64,000 nucleotides of DNA from Puffinus mauretanicus (taxonomy: Eukaryota; Chordata; Aves; Procellariiformes; Procellariidae): assembly GCA_023333565.1 (NCBI GenBank), contig JAJKFH010003229.1, forward strand, positions 3,322,001-3,386,000, given 5' to 3'. The notes below the pieces were generated by a model. It made no database searches and was not told where the DNA came from. It worked only from the letters and a program-made list of their open reading frames with translations. The position numbers and the translations under genes are program-made. This document shows positions 1-12,269 of the stretch, piece after piece; position 1 is the first letter of the stretch, and every line of letters begins with the position of its first letter.

Positions 1-3000
1 GGCAGGGGGAGCGGCAACACAGCAAGAATATTAGGATCAGAAATCCGTGAGTAAGGGAGCAGGTATGCTTACTGCAGCTAAAATGGAAAGGGTCAGAAAC
101 CCAAAGCCGCAATGCAAAAACTAACGTGCTAATAGCCACGCTGCTTATTTCAACAGCAGCTCAGGCAGACTTTAGAAAAGCCAGGAATGAGACCTCTGAA
201 TGCAATTCTGAATGAGGCAACATCCTTGAGCTTTGGCTTTCAAGCTTTTAGAAAACAGATCTCGTGAACAACAGTTCTGCATGTCTCTGATTAATTATAT
301 GCAAGACCCTCAGATTACTGCTGCAGTAAATGCCCCTGGAACTGTTAAATCAAGCACTGAATGATAACAATATTTTTTAACATGCTACAAAAGGTATGAA
401 ATTAGTTGTCTGCCTCAGGAAAATAACCCTGAAGAAATTAAGGTTACTGTTAGTCTCAGCTTGTTCTGAAATCCAAATTACTTAGCCTAAGGGGACTTGT
501 GACAGGACCAGGATGGAATGAAAAATAGTGGCCATTCTTAGAGTGCAATGAAAGTTTGTTTCAGTTTTATAGCACAGTCTTTAGAGTGTGTGTTAACTTC
601 AGCCTCTGGTTCTCCTGCTTTCTGAATGACAAAATAATACACTCCTTAAAAATACCTAGCTGCTTCATATCTAGAAGATTAATATACCCATTCAAAACTT
701 TCTTTTTTATCATTTATACATTCTGCACTGTGATTTATATGGCTCACAGTTATCCCTGCAGAGTTATCCTCATGCTAGAGGTCTCCAAAATACAGGAGCA
801 TGCAAAGCCCAAACCTCGCAAACTCTACCCCAGAGTAAAAAAAGGTAGAGAATTGTGGGGAGACCACAAACAAATACCGATACTACTCCCATTCGCAAAT
901 CCCCTTCTAATAACAAAATATCTTCTTATGATTTTGGGGAGATGCAATACTGTGTTTCCAGCTTTCAGCCTCTCATTCCCTGGATTGAGTGGAGCAGAAT
1001 GGGGAGACAAAACACTTCGCATGGACAGGGAGACAGCTCTCACTGCTCCTTTTAGGCAATACGGAAAACATGCTGTGGGGCTCCAGACAGAATGAGAGCT
1101 AGTCCTCCTCAACCAGATTTATGCAGACTGCGTTAGCAGGAGAGAAGACTGAAAGCCAGGAAAAACAATAATAGATGAAAGGAACAAAACTTGTGGCTCT
1201 GCGAGCCTGATGCAGTGCAAATTCCTAGGGGAAAGTATATATCATGCCCAAGATGATATTTTTCACATCAATTAGAGATACAAAAACCAAGGTCATTTCA
1301 AGAATAACCTGTTAAGTAAACTCAATGAAGTAACTGCTGCCACAGAGCTGATCTGCAGCTCTAGCCCCAACCTCAGTATATTCAAGGTAGTTCCAGATAA
1401 TGAAAGAGGCTGTAAGAGGCATAGTATTTAACAGGAGCACTGGCAGTCACTTCAGGGAGGTTGACTCCCCAGAACACAGTCCTGCTTTGCTCCTGGAAGA
1501 CCTCCCACTGAGTAATAAGGCACTAGGAAAGCTTCCTTAAAAAAAATGTGCACAGCATCTTTCTGTTGAAAACACACAATATGATTTGCCTCACACAAAA
1601 AATCTACCCTTTGCTGCCTTCATAGCCAATGAAGAACTGCTAGTGAAGAAGATAATGATAGGACATCAGCATGATCGGTCAACCAGACCCTGAATTTCTG
1701 GAGAACAGATGTGCCTACAAGTGATTTATACCTGCTGGCATTCTGGCCCAGCAATGTTTCACCCCCCTGCTGAAAGGGGGGCTATACTACTTCAGGACCA
1801 AAGAAAAAATCCGCATGCTATAAACAAAACATATGACAGAAATCACTGAGCTCATTTGCCTAGCCAGCCAAACTGCCAGTAATCAACAAGGACACAAATA
1901 AATGGGTCAGTGGGTATTTCGTACTTGACTGCTCTCTACAAGAAGCTGTGGAGCCGAGACCAAAAATCTAAGATACAGCCACAATCTCCCAAATAAAAGC
2001 ACATACCCCTTTTTAAAATTTCATGTGGATCCCATTCTAGGTAAGGAATCCCTGAAAAAGCACAGGGCCAGAAGAAGAAAGGCTTCAGTAAAACATTGTG
2101 TTCTAAAAACACCTAAATAGAGAAAATTGATGTGGAAGATCAAAACACCTGCCTCCCAATTGCACACTTGGGTGCAGATCCTTGATTTCACTCCCACCTC
2201 ATCCTAAGTCATCCCAAATTAGAGCATCGGCATTGTTTGGCTTTAAACACCATCTTAACATCGTTCTTCAGAGGCTATTTCATATGGCAACTACAGGTGC
2301 TTTCAGAAGCTGCCAGAGACACCTGCACATCTGCTGATGAGCTACTGTGTTGCTTCTGTTGGTTAAAGAAGTATTTCTCCCCCTTTGAGGAGGAATGAAG
2401 GTGATTCCCAGCTCAACGTTTGCTGCATTTTGAAGGAAAGCAAACGTCAAAAGAGCTCTACCTTCTGTGCCGCCTGTCGCCTGAAAGAGAGCGAAAGAGC
2501 TGACTACAGCACACCAAAAGTGAAGGGCCGCTGTACCAAGAGAAATCTGAAGGGAAAAGGAAGCCCTAAAGCTTATCCCCGGTCCTGGGGAGCTATTTAA
2601 GAAGCAGGCGCTTTGGCCCACCAGACAGTTCACATGCTCACTGCAGGACATGGAAAAACAAGCAGCTGTTCCACACCACTGCGAGAACCACAAAAACCCA
2701 GCTCAGGAGAAGCTTACAAAGGAGGACAGACATGACTCGAGTTGAGAGCAGCACAAAGGCAGTCGTGCCTACCAAGCAGCAGAGGCGGGAGGTCTGATTT
2801 TGCCGTGACATGACCTTCAGCCACGTCCTATGTCTTCATTTCACATGGTGCACACAGCGTTGCAACATTACTGGACAATGTTAAAAGGCAAATGCTAGGC
2901 TCTTCAGACACATCTGGCAAACCGTGCACTATCTCACCCTCAGCAAGGAAAAGGACCCCTCGATGACCCTCAAAATCATGATGCAGAGAACTGACAGTGG

Positions 3001-5016
3001 CAGAGAAACTGCTTGTTGAGACCAGCTGTTAAGACCCTGTGTTAAAAAATGTGACTGCTCTGCCTTAGAAATCACTATGTTGCCTAAATACAAAAGTCCC
3101 GGTTCCCAATTCTTTGCACCCAGGGCAGATACCCACTTCAGCGAAAACTCAGGGTATGAGGACTCAGGACTCAGTTTCAGTGAAAAAGCACAGGCAAGGA
3201 CAAAATGATGGGGCCCGCAAAGAGCTGGTGTTAAGTAGGAAATGAGGGCATCTTGTGGCGAGCTATGAAAATGTACAAGATGAGATTGATTTTTCAGCAC
3301 AAAAGCCTAACTGGGAAAAGTTCAATGAAAATTAAAAGAGGAAAATGTCCTTCTGAAAATGTTTAACTTCAACTGCCTTTGGGGGTTTATGACATATCTT
3401 ACATGAGGTTGCTTTTATCAGACCCCTCAGAGGTATTTGCAATAAGCTGTTTTTAAGCTTTCTTGTCCATGCTATTCCACTTGCTATGAATACCATACTC
3501 CCCAAAGTCAGACTAGGGGTCCAGCTTTCCCTTTCCCCGTTGTTTCCATCTCCTGAACAATGACAGTTTTGCTAGATCACTTTCAGTAAATATTTTAAGG
3601 AAAACCAGAGCAGCATCCAGAAACGTTGAGAGGCAGGCTGTACCTCCCTGACCCTTTGCAGGCAGAGATGAGTCAGCTTGGTCCTGAGCCCAAGCAAGCT
3701 ATCTTTCACTGTGGCTCATTTGCTCCAGCTCAGCATCATGCTAATGCACTCACACCGCTCCTGGGTCAGCTCCAGTTTGCACCCAGAGCCATCCCAGAAG
3801 CCGCTACACCGACTGATTGCAGCAATCAGACAGACATGTCCTGGGAGAAGGCTGACTTTAACTCTGGTGAAGTGCATTAACAGCCCCCCTCCTGCTCCAG
3901 CTTTTTATTCCAAATGCCCAAAACAAAACCATTTCATAGTTATCAAAACAATTATTTTTTCATTTCTGAAACCTCTACTTTGGGGAGAAAACAAAGTATT
4001 TTGACACATTCAGGCACCATTTACTTTTGACTGGAAGTCAAAATTAACCTCAGCTCAGAATAGTTTTGATTATCTAGAAACTACTTCTTTTTGGCCATTC
4101 CATTAAATTTTCGTGTATTTTAAATTATTCCAAAAAATCTGAAGCAAGTAGGTACGTCCAATATCCTCTTCTGTTTTTGAGTACGGGAGGAATTCAGAAG
4201 CCGGCAAGTAAGACTTGACTAAGTAGGCAAGTAAGAGGAGACATGGTGCAGGAGCTTTCTTGCTATCCCAGTGCAATTCCCAACACTGTTGTCTTACAGA
4301 GGTAATGGCTAGCAACCGCCAAGGAGGCGACCCTGCTCTTCTGCAGTCATTTCTCTTATCCCAGCACGGGTGCTTGTCCTCAGCCAGTTCAGGAAACTAA
4401 ACTAGTGGCAAACAATTCACATTTGCTAGGGATTAATTTTTTGCCAGTTCAGTTCTCTGAACAGGGCAGCATGGTGGGCAGGAATGCCCCTTCCCACCAC
4501 AGTGAGCTGTGGGACCAGTTAGATACGTTTGGCTGTAATGTCAATCCCTACCTTTAGGTGTTTTGAACTGTCCTTGTGAATTATTTATGCGTCTCATCAA
4601 ACACACAGGGCTCCTGTGCTCCTGGCTAATCCCAGGGAGGGCGAATGCTTACCCCTTCTTCCTTCCCTGCCATATGTATATCTTGTGGGCAAATCCAGAG
4701 GTAAAGGCACCTCCTGAGCAGCCCAGAAGGGAGCAATTAGTTCTGCGACTTGCTGCAGGCACAGCTAGATGATGTGACATGCATTTGGTAATGACACGCA
4801 TTTCACAGCCTAACCATGTACACAGTCATCCTTCACTGCTACCGCAGATTACACCTTACAGCTTCCAGAGCTCCCACGTATTATCTCTGCAGTGCATTCA
4901 GACTGTAATTCCTCTCACTTCCACCATGGAAGTTACATGTAGGGATCAATGGGATTACACCAACACACTGTAAGTGTGAATCCTTCTCCTGGTAATTTCT
5001 ACATTGAACCCAATAC
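1..5016 (-). other. TIAM1: TIAM1 intron after exon 12 (incomplete)
   Basis: This stretch follows the donor of the PDZ exon and runs off the left edge. No segment in either strand resembles the residues expected next in TIAM1, the linker before the DH domain. Open frames at 556-1,095 (+), 2,280-2,693 (-) and 2,929-3,300 (-) have no recognisable similarity and are taken as chance. A small hairpin of C and G runs lies at 1,762-1,781. Nothing else notable was seen. Confidence 0.8.
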
Positions 5017-5241
5017 CTTGGTTGCTCCCAGCAAATGCCAGTGCGCTGTCACTCAAGTCAGATGGGTTTTCCAAGCGACGTGGTGGTGGCTGCCTTAGTT
5101 TCTGCCCTTCCTCTATCTCAGGATAGGTGCGCACGGTAAGACACAGCGAAGGCTGAACAAGGGCATCTTTCAGCAAAGCCGAGTCCAGATCCTCAGCAGC
5201 TTTCCTGTTGATGTCCACAATTTCATCGCCAGCTTTCAGGC
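5017..5241 (-). CDS. TIAM1: TIAM1 coding exon 12: second half of PDZ domain and following linker
   Basis: This exon completes residue 890 and encodes 891-964 plus one base, 225 nt in all. It begins with the PDZ segment LKAGDEIVDINRKA and contains the alpha-B helix region with Leu913, Lys914 and Leu917. These correspond to human Leu911, Lys912 and Leu915, which line the ligand pocket. Human Phe914 is replaced here by Ala916. After the conserved VRTYPE the sequence becomes a variable linker rich in Pro, Arg and Ser. The acceptor is TTGCAG|GC. The donor is AAG|GTATTG, which is weak, but it keeps the same split glycine codon as human. The family PDZ binds C-terminal tails of membrane proteins such as syndecan-1 and Caspr4. 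The exon is 1-1 in phase. Confidence 0.93.
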
Positions 5242-8200
5242 CTGCAACACAGAAAGGCACAGGTAAGACTTGCACAGTAACTTTTCTGTTAAGCAGGGAC
5301 ATCAAGGAGCTCAGCCTGGTGTTTATGAAGTGCCAGACAGTGTTACGTCTACACATAAAGTAAATATTTATGACTGCAAATGATATTGAAATTTGATGCA
5401 CTTTCGTGAGATCTGTTGTCAGGCTGGTACTCCAGTACCATCCCTAAGAGCGCGGTGCCCAGGAAGTCCTTCACAACGTACCAGCAACAAGATATCCCGT
5501 TTTTCTTCACGTCACTGTGAAGCCACCCTACACAACACATTGTGTTGTAAATATATATATCCTGAAGGACAGAGTGAGATTTCTGAGGCGCTGCACACAA
5601 GGGGGAAGGATGGAGTAGCTGGGCTGGCTTGATTCTTCCTTTTAACTTTCCACATAAGTGAAGGCTTTTATTTGCAGTGGTCACCTACGCATACACCTAG
5701 GAGGAGAGAAAACGTTTCCCACTCAGCCAGGGTGTATGGTGTAGGACTTCAGATAGCTGCCTCTCTGGCCCTGTCTGAATCACATCCTAGCACACAGATC
5801 TTCAAAAGGCAAATTTTAGCGCTTGGTAAGTTAGTCATGGTTTTTTTCCAATCTGATTTCAGGAGCTATTTATAGCACCAGTGCCCAAGGGAAAAGGGGA
5901 TCTGCAGAGGAAACAGCTGACTCCTGCTTGCTTCGGGGGTGACACAGCGATGCCGACAGACGACGTGCAGTCCTCTGAGGTGCTGCAGGAAACTTGACCT
6001 TCCCCTCAGCCAGCCGGGCCCGCTCTCCGACTGACAACAGCAAGCTGGACCAGGGTTTAATCCCAAATAATCTTTAGGGTCAGGCAGGCAGCGGTGCACC
6101 AGGACACATCAGTGCTGACAGCCCCGATCGTCAGGGGTTTTCTCTCCACTTGAGGGTGATGCTGGCGGTTCCCCGCAGGCATCCCCCCAGGAGCCAGCCG
6201 GCTGGGCATGGCCAGTGGGAAAGCATACTCTGCAGTGGCCACCAACCCACCAACGGGACTGCTGCGGCACCCCAGTCACCGTCCTGGCATTTACAGGGAT
6301 AAAAGCTGGAATTTACAGGGTCGAAAGAGCTGCTCCCTCCGCGGGGGTGACCTGTCCTCGTGCCGTGCAGTCCTCTGGCTGGCCGATCATGCAGAGGATG
6401 AGTCTTGCCACCCTTAAGCCCAGTTGAAAGGCCTGACTCGATAAGCCTGAGCTGTGAGCAGAGCTCAGCTGCATCCTCCAGGAAACAGACTACCTACCCG
6501 CATTTAAGAAAGAAACACGGAAGGGAGGAGGCTAAAGAGCTTCAGTCTTCTTTAGGAAAATTGAGATCTTTCTAAATGCATGTAATTGTGCCCAGAAACT
6601 GTAGTGTTGCATGCAGTTTTGGAGAGAATAAATTGAACTAGATAGAATAGCTACAAAGTAAATGGAGGATAAAATCATATTTGAAACAAGGACAAAACAA
6701 AGCAAGTCAAGCATTTCGCATTATTTCATTTATTCATTAGTGATGCCATGTCATAATAGTAGCACATTAATATGCCTGCAACCATAAACGTCATATCTGG
6801 GGCTTCATTTACTCGTTGTAATCCTTGTTTTGAATCATTTGGGATAAAGCATCATGTCTACCTCGGTACAATCAAGCACCTCAAATTCCAACAACAGTCT
6901 AGCTAACACAGACCAACCAAAAAAAAAAAGATAAATCATAAAAATGATTAGGAGAAAACAAAATCTAAGTTTTCTAATTGGAGAAAAAATTGAAAATTAA
7001 ATACTGTATCTCTTCTGGTTAGACTTACTATAGGAAGTGCAGTCAAATGCAAACATGAATGTAAATAATGGGAGGAAGAAAGAGTTTTCCTCCCTGCTTT
7101 CTGCCAACTATGGGTATCTTGTCATAATACCCTGGCAAATACTGTTCATACATAAGTGGCTTTTTCTATCAATTATGAAGAGCAATAGATCTCTGAAAGC
7201 ATGTTTTAGCGTTTCAGCCCCACAGGAGGCAGTCTGTGTTCATGCATTCATTTAAATTGTCACTCAAACATTTTCTAAAAGCAAAATAAGGAAGCCCTGC
7301 TGAACGCCTCCACCCCCCAATATTCTCTGTGCTTCCGATAAGAAGCCCGCAGAGTTTTATTTCCCTGGTGCAGGCTGGCAGAGAGCCGCCCTCCAGCCCC
7401 CGCTCAGGGCTTTTGGCAGAATCCCTATCCTCTCAGCCAGGGAATCGTGTGGGGCTGAGAAGGGGTGAGGAGAGAAAGATGCTCTTTTCAAGCTCAATAG
7501 ACATATGCAGCAGCCTCCAGGACCACTTAAGGGGTCTTCTTAAGTTAGGGTTAGAGGTTACTGCTGAGTGAAACTCCAGGCTCCCTGCAGCCAGAACTGT
7601 TCCCCCTCCTCTCCTTTGCCCCTTGTTTCTTCCTTCCCAGTTTCTGTCTGCAGTCCTGTCCCTCCACTTTGCCACTTCTGCCACTTGCTTCACTGCAACA
7701 CAAGACAACTCCATTTGCTAGTGGGTCAGAAAACCAGCCACGCATTTCTGCCACGGCAGTTTTCTATCAAGACGGTGAGCTGAATCAGCTCAGCTAGGAG
7801 TGCCAGAGTCAGCACAAGGCAAAGGGCTGGAGCAGTTTGGGGAAGACCAGCCCCCATTGCTTTTGGCACCAGCAAACTGTTGAATAAGCTCTGCACGACC
7901 ATATAACCACTCACCGATAAAACTCTGCAGGTGTTTTTGAGGACTCTGCATATACTGATAGGTTATGACGAGATAAGAGTCTTCTCACTCTTCATGCTCC
8001 CCATGTTATACTTTAAAACCCAGTTAGGTTTCACCTGCCCAGCTCCCTGACCAGAACATCTCGTGACTGCATGAGCAGCAGTGCCAGCACATCGGAAAGG
8101 GTAATGAATGGGAAAAGCAGTAAGGGCATGGCAGTGTCAGGGTTGACTTCAGCTTGGGTAAGCTGCAGTTAAACCGTATCCTGCTCTGCCCTGCGACGAG

Positions 8201-8599
8201 CCCGGCAGTCTAGTTATCTCTGCCGGTTTTTGGTCCAATGCTGTCATGCTTCCTGCAAAACTAGAGGCCGTAATCCCAGCCGCAGTGAGCACTATGATGA
8301 CTTCTACTGTACCCGTTTATCTTGCAGTGACTGACTTGAGAAAGCTCCTCTTTCTAGCTGCAAGGGACATGCTGACCCTGCTACATACACAGCAACTCAA
8401 AATTAAGAGGTTGACTGTATAGCGTAGCTGATCCCAAGAGTAGAACAGCCATGTATTCAGTACCTAAGGTTCTTCCCAAAAGACCATGGTCTCTTTTGGA
8501 CTGGGACCCTGGTCTGGTGTGTTCGTAAAGCTCCTATCCCAACAAGCTCATGGTCTATACCAGGATTAAACAAACAATAACAAAAACAGTGTCTTTTAC
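5242..8599 (-). other. TIAM1: TIAM1 intron 11
   Basis: This 3.4 kb intron separates the two halves of the PDZ domain. It contains a 13-base direct repeat at 5,965-5,977 and 6,365-6,377, each copy preceded by a GGGGGTGAC-like string, which may be a worn duplication. The segment around 6,550-7,050 is AT-rich. I saw no gene, RNA or full-length mobile element; the short open frames here are unremarkable. Confidence 0.8.
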
Positions 8600-8686
8600 C
8601 TTTCTTGAAGGCTAGGCCTGTCTCTTTCACGCCGTTCACATACAGCCGACGAATCCCTTCTTCTTCCACAGAGGACAGAGAGAAAC
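8600..8686 (-). CDS. TIAM1: TIAM1 coding exon 11: central PDZ domain
   Basis: This 87-nt exon completes Gly861 and encodes 862-889 plus the first base of Gly890. It starts with FSLSSVEEEGIRRLYVNGVK, the ligand-binding loop and the next two strands of the PDZ fold. Phe862 and Leu864, with Tyr860 from the preceding exon, match the human pocket residues Tyr858, Phe860 and Leu862 at a constant offset of two. The end reads LAFKKG where human has LASKKG. The acceptor is CCCTAG|GT and the donor is AAG|GTAAAA. The exon is 1-1 in phase, so skipping it would keep the frame but destroy the PDZ groove. Confidence 0.95.
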
Positions 8687-10212
8687 CTAGGGAGATACCC
8701 AGCGAGATGGTTAGAAAAAGCCATCCACTTCCAGCGTGTCCTAACAACTGCATGCACTACAGGTAAGGCTGTGCTGTCCCTGCAGCGAGCAGTCACGAAT
8801 TCCTCCCTTCTCCTTTCCCATAAACCTTTACAAACATAAAGGGAAAGTTAAAAAATGAAAGTGGCTTTAACAAAAACCTGAACTGAATTTCTGAATTTAT
8901 ACATAAATCATCTACAGCTTTATTTGAGGATACCACAGCTGCAAAATGTTGGAACAGACTTCCAATTCTCTTGCCACAAAAGGTCACTTCAAGAAGTTTT
9001 GCTGTTTGCAGACAAAAGCTGCACAGAGATGTGGTTTGTGACCCAAACTGACAAAAGTCAGGAAATGGAGAGCTATGGCTGACATGCCATCCTGAACTCA
9101 GACAAGGCATAACAGCGCCTGCTAAAGCAGAACGCCAACTTTTACTTTTTTAAATTCCTGGACTGGACAAGTTTGTAAAAATGCCGCTTCCTCTTCTCCC
9201 CCTTTCTATTCTCAGCTGCTCCTGGCACAACCTGTTATTTGCTAAGTCTCAGCTCAGTGCACATTTTATAGCTACGTTAGAAACCGATAGACCAGCCTTA
9301 TAATGGAAGTACTGACACAGCCTTAATTTAAACAGTGCAAATGGTACTGTTACGTTTGGTTTTGGTGATTTTCCTGCCATTTGTGTTTGACACTGCATAA
9401 GATAACAATGTGTAAAGGAAATACAATGTGGTTAGTTAAATAGGGTTTATTTATTTACTGTTGAGAGTTATCTAAAGCAGAACATTTGCCTTTCTGAAAC
9501 TTCATTACTCCCTAAATGGGTGTAGGCAACCATTTGCTCTCTCTTTTCCTGACTAGAAAAACATTTACAAACCTCTGGGAGGAGATGCTTGTTTGACATG
9601 GAATTAGCCACCAGCCAAGAGGAAGCAGATGTGCTGGAGCCTATTCCGACTTCAGGACTCCCTTCAAGCTGGTGCTTATGGATGAGAAGTTATTTTTTCA
9701 TCCATCATTAAAAAAAAAGAAAGGAGGGGGAAGAATGTGGCAGCCTAGGAGCGAGGAACATATGGCCCTTCGTGACTTACTGAGCTACTTGGAATCTGTA
9801 TGCGAGCTCCTCAGCCTGCATAAAATGAAATTTGTGAAGCTCGCTCAACACACCAACTTTGGCAGAGAGAAAAACTCTTGACTAAACAAAAAAGCAGCTG
9901 TAAAAAAATGGTAGCTATTGGTTGTCATCACTGGAAAGCCTACCTGGAAAACCCTTAACCATAAGCACAGTGGAGCATGCCCAAGACTGCAGTTTGAGTC
10001 AGCACAAATTACCAGTTACTAACACCATCACCCTTTTGCAACTGAAATGCTTTTTTGCAGCCAACTGCCATACAGTTAAAACAATGCTGAGTTGCATCTC
10101 AAAGTTCTCGCTGTGGCTAACTGTGAAGAGATTAGCACGCCCAAGCAGTCCCAAGCTCCCATTCTCTTCCATGAGAAGACCTCTGCCTACTTCAATCTGT
10201 CAGGGCTAAGGG

Positions 10213-10296
10213 CAGGTGTAATTGCTTTTTAATTCGGCTTTCATTCAAAAAAAAAAAATCCGGAGCGGAACAGGTGTAAGAAGCAATTACACCTGT
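10213..10296. repeat. Short perfect inverted repeat with nested hairpin
   Basis: CAGGTGTAATTGCTT at 10,213-10,227 is the exact reverse complement of 10,281-10,295, a 15-base arm with a 53-base gap. Nested inside, ACAGGTGTAA at 10,270-10,279 pairs perfectly with 10,287-10,296 across a 7-base loop. The CAGGTGTAA core therefore occurs three times, twice forward and once inverted. An A-run lies in the spacer. It could be the trace of a small foldback element; CAGGTG is also an E-box core. No function can be assigned. Confidence 0.75.
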
Positions 10297-10459
10297 TGTC
10301 ACCACCTTTAGGAGATGAGAGATGGGCAATTGGCAACAGCCTTGAAATGATCATCTCACAAACACACTTAACCCCTCTGCAGACATGGTATGTGACCACA
10401 CCCCAAGTATGCATAAACTGTTTTATTTCCACAGTTGTGATGTGGCTGGATCCGGTAAA

Positions 10460-11194
10460 CAATTGCATCGGGGCAACGCCCGGTATCAATACAGGCTGGG
10501 GGTTGAAGGGATTGAGAGCAGCCCTGCTGAGAAGGACTTGGGGGTACTGGTGGATGAGCCGACAATGTGTCCTCGCAGCCCAGAAGGCCAACCGTATCCT
10601 GGGCTGCATCAAAAGAAGCGTGGCCAGCAGGTCCAGGGAGGTGATTCTGTCCCTCTACTCCGCTCTGGTGAGACCCCACCTGGAGCGCTGCGTCCAGCTC
10701 TGGAGCCCTCAGCACAGGAAAGACATGGACCTGTTGGAGCGCGTCCAGAGGAGGACCACAAAAATGATCAGGGGGTGGAACTCTCCTATGGAGAAAGGCT
10801 GAGAGAGTTGGGTTGTTCATCCTGGAGAAGAGAAGGCTCCAGGGAGACCTTATTGCAGCCTTTCAGTACTTAAAGGGGGCTTATAAGAAAGATGGAGGCG
10901 AACTTTTTAGCAGGGCCTGTTGTGACAGGGCAAGGGGGAATGGTTTTAAACTAAAAGAGGGTAGATTTAGACTAGATATAAGGAAGAATTTTTTTACAGT
11001 GAGGATGGTGAAACACTGGAACAGGTTGCTCAGAGAGGTGGTAGATGACCCATCCCTGGAAACATTCAAGGTCAGGTTGGACGGGGCTCTGAGCAACCTG
11101 ATCTAGTTGCAGATGTCCCTGCCCACGGCAGGGGGGTTGGACTACATGACCTTTAAAGGTCCCTTCCAACCCAAACTATTCTATGATTCTATGA
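10460..11194 (+). mobile_element. CR1 LINE, 5'-truncated, antisense to TIAM1
   Basis: The plus strand encodes the C-terminal end of the CR1 ORF2 polyprotein, after the reverse transcriptase core. Recognisable stretches include [36 protein letters not shown] and VRLDGALSNLI. The coding remnant is broken: the frame changes near 10,560 and again near 10,800, so it is inactive. The 3' end carries the diagnostic CCCTTCCAACCCAAAC followed by repeated ATTCTATG units, the usual avian CR1 tail. Full CR1 elements are about 4.5 kb, so this is a typical 5' truncation. The left limit is approximate. Confidence 0.95.
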
Positions 11195-11300
11195 ATTTGA
11201 AGCAGCATTCCTGTCCCACTGCAGTGCCAGTGCCAGCGCTTTCACTGCCATGCAGTAAAGCAGAGCAGGGAACTCATCCAGATGGGAAATACCTCAGACA

Positions 11301-11356
11301 AGTGTGTGTGTGTGTATAGATATATGGATACTTGCATATATATACACACACACACT
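11301..11356. repeat. GT/AC dinucleotide microsatellite pair forming an inverted repeat
   Basis: A run of seven GT units at 11,302-11,315 is followed by an AT-rich spacer and then by an AC run ending at 11,355. The arms continue into TATA at their inner ends, so about 16 bases can pair. The two runs probably arose by slippage and could extrude a hairpin. The site lies about 100 bases past the CR1 tail. Confidence 0.85.
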
Positions 11357-12269
11357 TGCATATTTGCATAAACATGTATGTGTAGTTTGTATATACACAT
11401 GTATAGTACGAATGTACAGTTTCCATCTGGCTGAATTCTGCAGGTGCTGCACACAAACACGTGTACTAACACTGCATGAGAGGAAGGGCAGGAGTGGGTG
11501 GAATGACAGCGATTGCATAAGCTGGCATCACTGCCAAAAAGATTATTATCAAACCGTGCATGGACTCTGAAACACAGGTGTGAAGAGATGGGTGGTGACC
11601 CAGACAGAGCCTTTTCTTCACTGCAAAGTTTTGATGACAGGAGAACAAAAGTCTGCATCTATGAGTGCATATGGCCTCACTGAACCAGCACAATACCTGA
11701 ACAAATCCGCCTCCAGAAAATTACCTCAGCCCCCTGAGATAGACAGTTGCTAACAAAAATGCCAGTATGTTCCCGGTACTTAGAGGAGCTGGAAGCAATA
11801 GGTTCTTACCACTGGCGTGCCCTGATTTTTGCCCACACAACCTTTGCAAAGAGGCTGGTACCAGTGAAGGAGGCAAGAACGTTATGTGCGCAGGCATCAG
11901 CAACACATCACATTGACAGACCTAACACTGGCAAGGTCTGACACACTGGCCAGACACTCCAGGAGTGCCTCTTACCACAGGCATGCTGGTGGGAGTAGAA
12001 ACACTACGAAATATTCCCACGTGAGCTTTCCCTGAAATGCTCTGCTCTGTCCTCTTTACGTCACTTGAACTCACAGTGTGCTCAGGCACGATGGTGAAGC
12101 TGCTCCAAAGGCTTGCTAACATCTGAAGGGGCAGCTCTGCCCCCTCCCCAGCACCAGGATCTCTTAGCTGGCCCAAAACAGCTTGCAAGGCCAGCACACA
12201 GCTACTCACTTCTTTTCTTATCTTACCTTTCTGCCAGGCTAGTGAGCTGAACTGGCCTGTCTAATTGCA

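Noticed and set aside
556..1095. 179-residue open frame on the plus strand
   Set aside because: It begins in AT-rich intron with a Phe/Cys-rich chance sequence; no recognised domain, and shorter open frames overlap it.
1..5016. Search for the next TIAM1 exons (linker and DH domain)
   Set aside because: No minus-strand frame resembled the expected linker or DH sequence, so none is annotated. A very short exon could have been missed.
10296..11106. Several overlapping open frames of 97 to 168 residues as possible host genes
   Set aside because: They are frame-shifted pieces of the CR1 coding end or its antisense shadow, not host genes.
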